The position numbers were made by a program, and so were the translations under genes. Shown here piece after piece: positions 1 through 4,800 of a stretch of 7,398 nucleotides of DNA (position 1 is its first letter; every line of letters starts with the position of its first letter). The notes under the pieces were generated by a model. It worked only from the letters and a program-made list of their open reading frames with translations, was not told the origin of the DNA and did no database searches. Origin of the DNA: Deltaproteobacteria bacterium. GTDB lineage: Bacteria; Desulfobacterota; Desulfobacteria; Desulfobacterales; Desulfobacteraceae. The stretch lies in contig QMMT01000092.1 of NCBI GenBank assembly GCA_003647385.1, forward strand, positions 1-7,398, written 5' to 3'.

Positions 1-18
1 TATATATGCATGTCATTT

Positions 19-42
19 AATTTTCTCGAAATATAGAAAATT
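19..42. repeat. Short AT-rich inverted repeat
   Basis: Perfect 8-bp arms, AATTTTCT and AGAAAATT, flank an 8-base loop. The stem is all A/T apart from one C-G pair, so a transcript hairpin would be weak. No U-run follows on either strand, so this does not look like a terminator. It may be a protein-binding site or chance in AT-rich DNA. Confidence 0.3.
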
Positions 43-162
43 CTAATTCTCAGCTTTGGATTTCTACCCAGTTTGTTCGCATAGTGAACACTCGGTATTT
101 GAATAAAATAAAACGGGACATAAAAAAAAGACCGTCGAGAGACCTGTGCCGTGAACATGAAA

Positions 163-191
163 ATAACCGGTTTTATTCGGTTTATTTTTTT
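163..191. terminator. Weak terminator-like inverted repeat downstream of hipA
   Basis: Arms AACCG (165-169) and CGGTT (178-182) enclose an 8-base loop. The plus strand then runs into TTATTTTTTT, and the minus strand into ATTTTC. The better U-run is on the plus strand, which is the wrong direction for hipA, so as a hipA terminator this would be poor or bidirectional. The stem is only 5 bp. The position, about 40 bp past the hipA stop codon, is the main support. Confidence 0.3.
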
Positions 192-221
192 GTTGAAATT
201 TAAAACTTATCCCGGGTTGAG

Positions 222-1187
222 CTATTTCTTAGAAAATACCATTAATTTTTGTTTCGAAGAATTTTTAATCACATCATTAATTTCTTTTAAAACAGGATTT
301 TTCCCGTACAGATCTGAAAACTCTTGAGTTGTGTCTTTTGCCTCACGCACAATTTTATCTGCCATTGTCACGATAGTTTCTTTCACGATTTTATATTTTA
401 TTGGCGTATCCTTGGCAAATCGTTCAAAGTGTTTGGGCTCGAGAAACTGGAAATGCCTCCCGCCACCTATTTTCATTGCCATTTTTTTAGCATAGGGATA
501 CACATATGTGGACAATAAATCATAGAAAGGTGCCAGGGTTGTTCCATTCTCTCCATGGACGAAGGAAATATTTTTTGCGTGAGCGTCAGAATTGCCAATT
601 AGCCCGTTAAAAATGACAAGTTGCAGAAATCGCTTAGTATCTTTGATTTGAACAACGCTTTCATTTCTGATGAGTGAAAAACACACTTCAAGTGTTGGAG
701 TGTATTTTAATTGAGAATTGACATTCAATGCCTGGCAAAAATCCTCCTGTATCAGTCTGATGATTTGTTCATTTTCTATCTTTCTGTCATATCGATCGAT
801 TATGTATAAAGGAGTTTCATTTATTTTTATAATTTTAACATCTGGCACGATCAGTCCCATTCTTTTGGCCAGCATCATGCAGAAAGTTTCGTTTTCAACT
901 GTCCCATGAAGATCTTTTATCGGGGTCTTTAAAATATGGGAAGAGGGTGCACCATTCATTGATATTCGGATCTTATTATCTCTAAGTGAAACAGGAAGTT
1001 TTTCCTGGGCTCCTGCAAGAGAAAGCCTGATACCCGCCTCGTCTACCATAAACGGATTTTCAGGCAGCTCTTTAATTATTTTTGCCAGATGATCATCGGT
1101 AAGAGACTTGTATGAATATGCTGCGGGTTTTGGCGGTAAGGTACCATCTTCAAATAACGATACAGCCCCAGCACAATCCCCCCCCAA
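222..1187 (-). CDS. hipA: HipA-family kinase toxin, catalytic part (out of frame with its N-terminal part)
   Basis: This frame carries the Ser/Thr-kinase core of a HipA toxin, which in the best-studied cases phosphorylates an aminoacyl-tRNA synthetase (GltX in E. coli) and stops translation. Counting from the TTG at 1187, the motifs are the Gly-rich loop SLAGAQEK (56-63, Ser56 matching the E. coli autophosphorylated Ser150), the ATP-binding lysine in SHILK (Lys87), VENE (97-100), IDRYDR (130-135), QEDFCQAL (147-154), the catalytic loop GNSDAHAKN (198-206, Asp201) and the metal-binding Asp223 in FYDLL. No catalytic motif is missing. The TTG start lies at the edge of a G8 run, has no evident ribosome-binding site and is probably not a true start. 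The text GGDCAGAVSLF at its beginning is the normal continuation of the upstream frame, so this is the second part of a 413-residue HipA (222-1464) once one G is removed. Alternatively it is a separate HipT-like protein. The family call is firm; the functional state is uncertain. Confidence 0.9.
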   Translation of the reverse strand: MGGDCAGAVSLFEDGTLPPKPAAYSYKSLTDDHLAKIIKELPENPFMVDEAGIRLSLAGAQEKLPVSLRDNKIRISMNGAPSSHILKTPIKDLHGTVENETFCMMLAKRMGLIVPDVKIIKINETPLYIIDRYDRKIENEQIIRLIQEDFCQALNVNSQLKYTPTLEVCFSLIRNESVVQIKDTKRFLQLVIFNGLIGNSDAHAKNISFVHGENGTTLAPFYDLLSTYVYPYAKKMAMKIGGGRHFQFLEPKHFERFAKDTPIKYKIVKETIVTMADKIVREAKDTTQEFSDLYGKNPVLKEINDVIKNSSKQKLMVFSKK

Positions 1188-1464
1188 TAGCCCTTAACAA
1201 TTCAAACTGATTGCTAACAGGAATCTGAAGTTTTCTGGAAAGGACATTCAAAATTTTGCCTTCAGGCAGCAAATTGGTAAAATACGAATATGAATCGTCG
1301 GTTAAATACGGATCTTCTCTTAAGGGCAGGGAAACAGATAAGCGATAGCTGTCCGGCGAATTGATCCAGCTTTTATCATACTGAAAACAAAAGCGGCGCT
1401 GATGATCCAGCCACAACTCACCAGCTTTGAGTTGATTAACAAAAATATTGAGTTTATTTTTCAC
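1150..1464 (-). CDS. hipA: HipA N-terminal domain fragment (frameshifted)
   Basis: These 104 residues are the N-terminal subdomain of HipA, the part that contacts HipB. The family signature SVSLPLRED (43-51) and the NLLPEG motif (64-69) are present. The start is GTG at 1464, inside the end of hipB (11-bp overlap, 1454-1464), with GAGGA at 1473-1477 as a well-spaced ribosome-binding site, so translation is probably coupled to hipB. The reading frame is normal up to RAIGG (91-95). It then passes through the G8 run and continues as GLCWGCIVI before a TGA. Moving to the adjacent frame at the G8 run gives the family-typical RAIGGDCAGAV and joins the kinase core. As written, translation would stop here unless slippage or a tract change corrects it. 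It could instead be read as a free HipS-like protein, since HipS in hipBST systems is the same subdomain and of similar size. Confidence 0.85.
   Translation of the reverse strand: MKNKLNIFVNQLKAGELWLDHQRRFCFQYDKSWINSPDSYRLSVSLPLREDPYLTDDSYSYFTNLLPEGKILNVLSRKLQIPVSNQFELLRAIGGGLCWGCIVI
1178..1185 (-). other. G8 homopolymer at the hipA frame break
   Basis: Eight consecutive C on the plus strand give eight G in the hipA coding strand, in the context ATT-G8-ATTGT. With eight G the upstream frame reads I-G-G-G-L-C-W and soon stops. With seven it reads I-G-G-D-C-A-G-A-V, the usual HipA text, and runs on to the normal stop at 222. The tract is therefore the single point that separates the two hipA frames. 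Runs of this length are prone to replication slippage, transcriptional slippage and sequencing miscounts. Confidence 0.9.
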
Positions 1465-1702
1465 TTAAATGGTCCTCAATGTAGCGGATTAGTTTGTGGC
1501 TTGCCTTTGGCACAGCAATGACCTTAAACCCGAGACCGTTCAATACATGTAGGGCTTTTTCTAACTGGACAGTTGGTTTTCCGTTTTCAAGATCCGACAG
1601 GAAACGGGTGCCAACATTTAGATACCCAGCTGCCTCTGTCTGACTTAAGCCCTGTTCCTTCCGTGATTTTCTGACAAGTTTGCCAATTGTTTTAGTTTTC
1701 AT
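1454..1702 (-). CDS. hipB: HipB-type antitoxin, XRE-family DNA-binding protein
   Basis: This 82-residue protein is the antitoxin of the HipBA pair. It should bind and neutralise HipA and, as a dimer, repress its own operon. The lambda-repressor-like helix-turn-helix spans roughly residues 7-60: GKLVRKSRKEQGLSQTEAA contains the first helices, and VGTRFLSDLENGKPT (30-44) is the recognition helix and following turn, a text very typical of HipB proteins. The short C-terminal tail (61-82) is where HipB proteins usually carry a strand and a flexible end. The start is ATG at 1702; the ribosome-binding site in front is weak (AGG about 10 bases upstream). Its stop codon overlaps the hipA start by 11 bp, the usual hipB-hipA order. 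Three palindromes between 1726 and 1838 are its likely operators. The protein looks complete, so repression and antitoxin function should be intact even if hipA is broken. Confidence 0.92.
   Translation of the reverse strand: MKTKTIGKLVRKSRKEQGLSQTEAAGYLNVGTRFLSDLENGKPTVQLEKALHVLNGLGFKVIAVPKASHKLIRYIEDHLSEK
1473..1477 (-). promoter_or_regulatory. Ribosome-binding site of hipA
   Basis: GAGGA lies 8 bases upstream of the GTG at 1464 and within the hipB coding region. It decides in favour of this GTG as the hipA start and supports coupled translation of the two genes. Confidence 0.6.
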
Positions 1703-1725
1703 GTTTGCCAGCCTGTTATAATTTA

Positions 1726-1739
1726 TTCCCGATCAGGAA
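1726..1739. promoter_or_regulatory. Operator-like palindrome O1 (hipB-proximal)
   Basis: TTCCCGATCAGGAA is an imperfect palindrome with outer arms ATTCC and GGAAT (1725-1740). It overlaps the predicted -10 hexamer of the hipBA promoter at 1738-1743, so a bound repressor would block RNA polymerase. It shares the TTCCCG start with two further copies about 50 bp and 100 bp upstream. E. coli HipB sites have the related form TATCC-N8-GGATA, which is why I assign these to HipB; that step is inference. Confidence 0.65.
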
Positions 1740-1766
1740 TATAAAATATCTATTTAAAAAAAACAA
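1738..1766 (-). promoter_or_regulatory. Predicted sigma70-type promoter of hipBA
   Basis: Read on the minus strand, TTGTTT (1761-1766) and TATATT (1738-1743) are separated by exactly 17 bases, giving -35 and -10 hexamers that match the consensus at four and five of six positions. Transcription would start near 1731, some 30 bases before the hipB ATG. Palindrome O1 covers the end of the -10 box and palindrome O2 lies just upstream of the -35 box, as expected for an autorepressed toxin-antitoxin operon. Confidence 0.5.
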
Positions 1767-1774
1767 TGGAAATA

Positions 1775-1788
1775 TTCCCGATCGGGAA
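1775..1788. promoter_or_regulatory. Operator-like palindrome O2 (perfect)
   Basis: TTCCCGATCGGGAA is a perfect 14-bp palindrome, the best copy of the three and probably the highest-affinity site. It begins 49 bp from O1 and lies 8 bp upstream of the predicted -35 box. Confidence 0.65.
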
Positions 1789-1824
1789 AATATTTATTAG
1801 CACGAATTGTTAAAGGTGAAAAAA

Positions 1825-1838
1825 TTCCCGTACGGTAA
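1825..1838. promoter_or_regulatory. Operator-like palindrome O3 (distal, degenerate)
   Basis: TTCCCGTACGGTAA has one mismatched pair between its arms, and its centre is TA rather than AT. It begins 50 bp from O2, keeping the spacing of the array, which is the main reason to count it as a real site. Confidence 0.5.
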
Positions 1839-1885
1839 TACGTAATGAGCAAGATTCAAGGAAAGGTCTCTTGTATTGTTAACAT

Positions 1886-4800
1886 CTAAATCACTGGCTT
1901 GACCGGTATATTTTGATTGTTGAGTGTTACCTCTAAAAAATTGTTTGACTTTGCCTCCAGTTTTTCATGAAGAATTTCTACAATCGGAAGTTCCCATGAT
2001 TCAACTTTCTCACGCCTGCCATCATAGTCTTCTCCATCTGTTTTCTGGCGCCGTATAATGCCAAGCACTCTGGCGTGCAATATGGTTTGGATTTTATCAT
2101 GCCATTTTGCCTTCCCTTTGTTCGAAAGTCTTGCAAGGGTTTGATGATGCTTGTTTTCAATATGGATGTTATTCTTTTTTTCTACGATACAGACTTTGTC
2201 CATGGGGTTAAGATTTGCAAGCGCCTTATGAATTGCAGAGCCTTCAAGGAATGAAGCAGCATAAGAAATAAAAAGGTCTTCCAACCCGAGGATCGAAACG
2301 GTTAAATTTTCATTAAATCCATTGATGCTCGATAGTCCTGCAGTTGTGGCATGTGTATAGTCATTTTGTTCCAAAAACCGCACATGGGGATTTGGGGAGT
2401 CTTGAATCCGGCAGACATAGACGGCCTTTATTGATCGTGTCATGGCCACGTAAAACAATCGCCTCTCTTCTTCGATATTCTTTTGTTTCCACCCTCCGTC
2501 CAGAATGAAAACAAAAGGGAATTCCATTCCTTTTACACTGTGGGCTGTGCCCAGGAAGACACCGGTCCCGGTTTTGTGCTCCCGTTTTTCTTCCAAAAGG
2601 GTTTCAAGTACAAAATCCTTTGCCCGGTCAATAGATATTTCCATATCAGAGTTGATGTCACGCCATGATTCGAGAATCTGCGTTATTTGATTCGTCCATG
2701 TATTTTTCTGCTTAAATTGTTCAAGAACTTCCTGCTTAAGGTCAAAGGGCGTCCTGCTTTCTTTTTTATGATCCTCCAGATATTGGAGGAACGACTGGAT
2801 TTCTCTAATCCTGAACAATGGAAAGCCGGAACCATTTTTAATTGAATAACAAAACTGGATCTCTTCTTTTGCAAGGGCCATCCTGAGGGACACCAGAGAC
2901 GGATATCCCATTCCCTGCCGGGAAACCACTGCGATATCACTTAATTTCATATCAGGCTTGTCTCCCATGAACTGCTTTATTTTTTGGGCAACAAACACTG
3001 CCTGGGAAGCCATATCTTTAACCTGAACAACCTGGACCAGCCCACTATTTTCGATTTTGTGGGCTTCTTGCTCCTGGGACTTTCTTCTTTTATTGATCCG
3101 GCATGGCGAGCCTGTTTTCATTCGATTTTTATTCAAGGCGATAAATGCGTTTGAGGCCTGGATAATCGGATAGGAAGACCTGTAATTTTCCACCAGATAA
3201 AATGTTTTTGCCTCATAATCCTTTTGGAACTGCTTGATAAACTTCACATTTGCATTTCGAAATCCATAAATACTCTGGTCATCATCACCAACCGCCATAA
3301 TGGAAATTCTCGTATCCCGATCCTGTTCAAGCCTGCCGGTCAAGGCCGAAATAAACCGGTACTGACGGTCATCAATATCCTGGTATTCATCCACAAGGAT
3401 ATACCGGTATTGTGCCAGCAGATATTCTCGTGCCTCTGATTGTTCAATTCCGGCGATTTCCCGCTCCCCGTTCAAAATCTCAACGGCTTCGTCAATAATG
3501 GTGTCAAATCCCATCGCATCTTTCCCCGGGTTTTGGCCCTTTTCATTTTTCAGGCCCCTTTCTTTTTCCAGGAAAGACCGGCCGGTCAGGCGCATGGCAA
3601 ATCCGTGATAAGTCATGGCCGTCACAAAGCTTGCTCTTCTGCCGGTCAGTGTCCGAATCCTTTTTCTAAGCTCGATCATGGCCTGGTGGTTGAAACATAG
3701 AACAAGGATCGAAGAAGGATCCACCGACTTGGCTTTGATCAGCCAGGCACACCTATGAACAATGGTTTTGGTCTTGCCGGAGCCGGGTCCGGCCAGGACA
3801 AGTATATTCTTTTCAGGCGGGGCTGCAACGATGGCTTCCTGGGTATGATTTTCAAGGGACTGGATGATCTCTTTATACGCTTCTGCGGTCATGGCTGTTT
3901 GAATAAGTTTTTTTTCTTTGGGGAAATGCTGCTGGATAAAAATATCATAGGAAGATGAAAAATAATCACTGACAAACCCAAGGGCGGTTTTAATTTTTTC
4001 AAGGCCCAGACGCGCATATTTTTCCATCACATGAACCTGTACATTCTTCTGGGCATAGTGGTGTGACAGGGGCTCATAATCACCCATGGTATATTGCCTT
4101 TTCCGGCTTTCCGGAAGCATGGTCAGGGTCATTGCCTGCCGAAAAACCCCCAGACCGTTCTGCAGGGTGATCACCTTCATGTCATGCATGAACAAAAGGC
4201 TGCGTTCAATTAAGGTTTTGTGGTCTCCCCTATATCCTGAAAGAAAAACATCAGACTGCATCGTTTTAGTAATATGGGAGAGAAAAAACTCTGCCATCAC
4301 CTGAGCTTGACCCTGCCGCAACTGTCTGGGCAGGGCTGAAATGATGGTGTTAAGGCAGAGTCTTGCACAATTGTGCCGCAATTCCATTCTTTTTTTAATC
4401 TTCTGCCAGGGGAATTTCACATAAACCATCTGCTGCTCTGCCCCTTTTCTGCCGGCTATTTTCAAACTCTTTCCCTGGCTTTCCCCCTTATCGTTGGCAA
4501 TGGCCTGTAATATTTTGCCCACAATATCGGTATTAACCTGATCAAAACCTTTGTCCTTCAACCGCTGGGACATGAGCCTGAGATGGATGACATCGGCTGA
4601 TTCCTGCGACATCCATGCGTCAGGGGATAGTTCTTCCATAATTTCAAGCATCTGCTTTTCAATCTCCAGAAAAGACTCCAGCTGTTTCGGTGAGTTTCCT
4701 TGCCCCTTGGGCCTGACAAAGGCGGTCATGATAATCCCTTCCTTGATCATCCCGACCTCCGCCATCTGGGATAAAAGCCCGATGACAAACCTTGAATCCA

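Larger units (their letters stand above)
1..221. other. AT-rich non-coding region downstream of hipA
   Basis: I see no credible gene here. The stretch is AT-rich and lies just past the hipA stop codon. It holds an 8-bp inverted repeat (AATTTTCT at 19-26, AGAAAATT at 35-42, 8-base loop) and a weak terminator-like element at 163-191, described separately. A run of eight A at 122-129 reads as eight U in a minus-strand transcript leaving hipA, but I find no clear GC-rich hairpin directly before it. Confidence 0.6.

Noticed and set aside
74..88. GTTC-N7-GAAC repeat resembling a LexA-type site
   Set aside because: The arms and spacing do not match the LexA boxes I know (CTGT-N8-ACAG, GAAC-N4-GTTC or GTTC-N7-GTTC) and it lies upstream of no gene.
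1841..1885. Possible terminator after the helicase gene (CAAGA ... TCTTG around 1851-1874)
   Set aside because: The stem is only five pairs with a long loop and no U-run follows on the minus strand. I see no convincing terminator, so read-through into hipBA remains possible.
2683..2940. An 85-residue minus-strand frame inside the helicase gene
   Set aside because: It is an alternative frame within the SF1 helicase region and has no family features; the main frame is intact through it.
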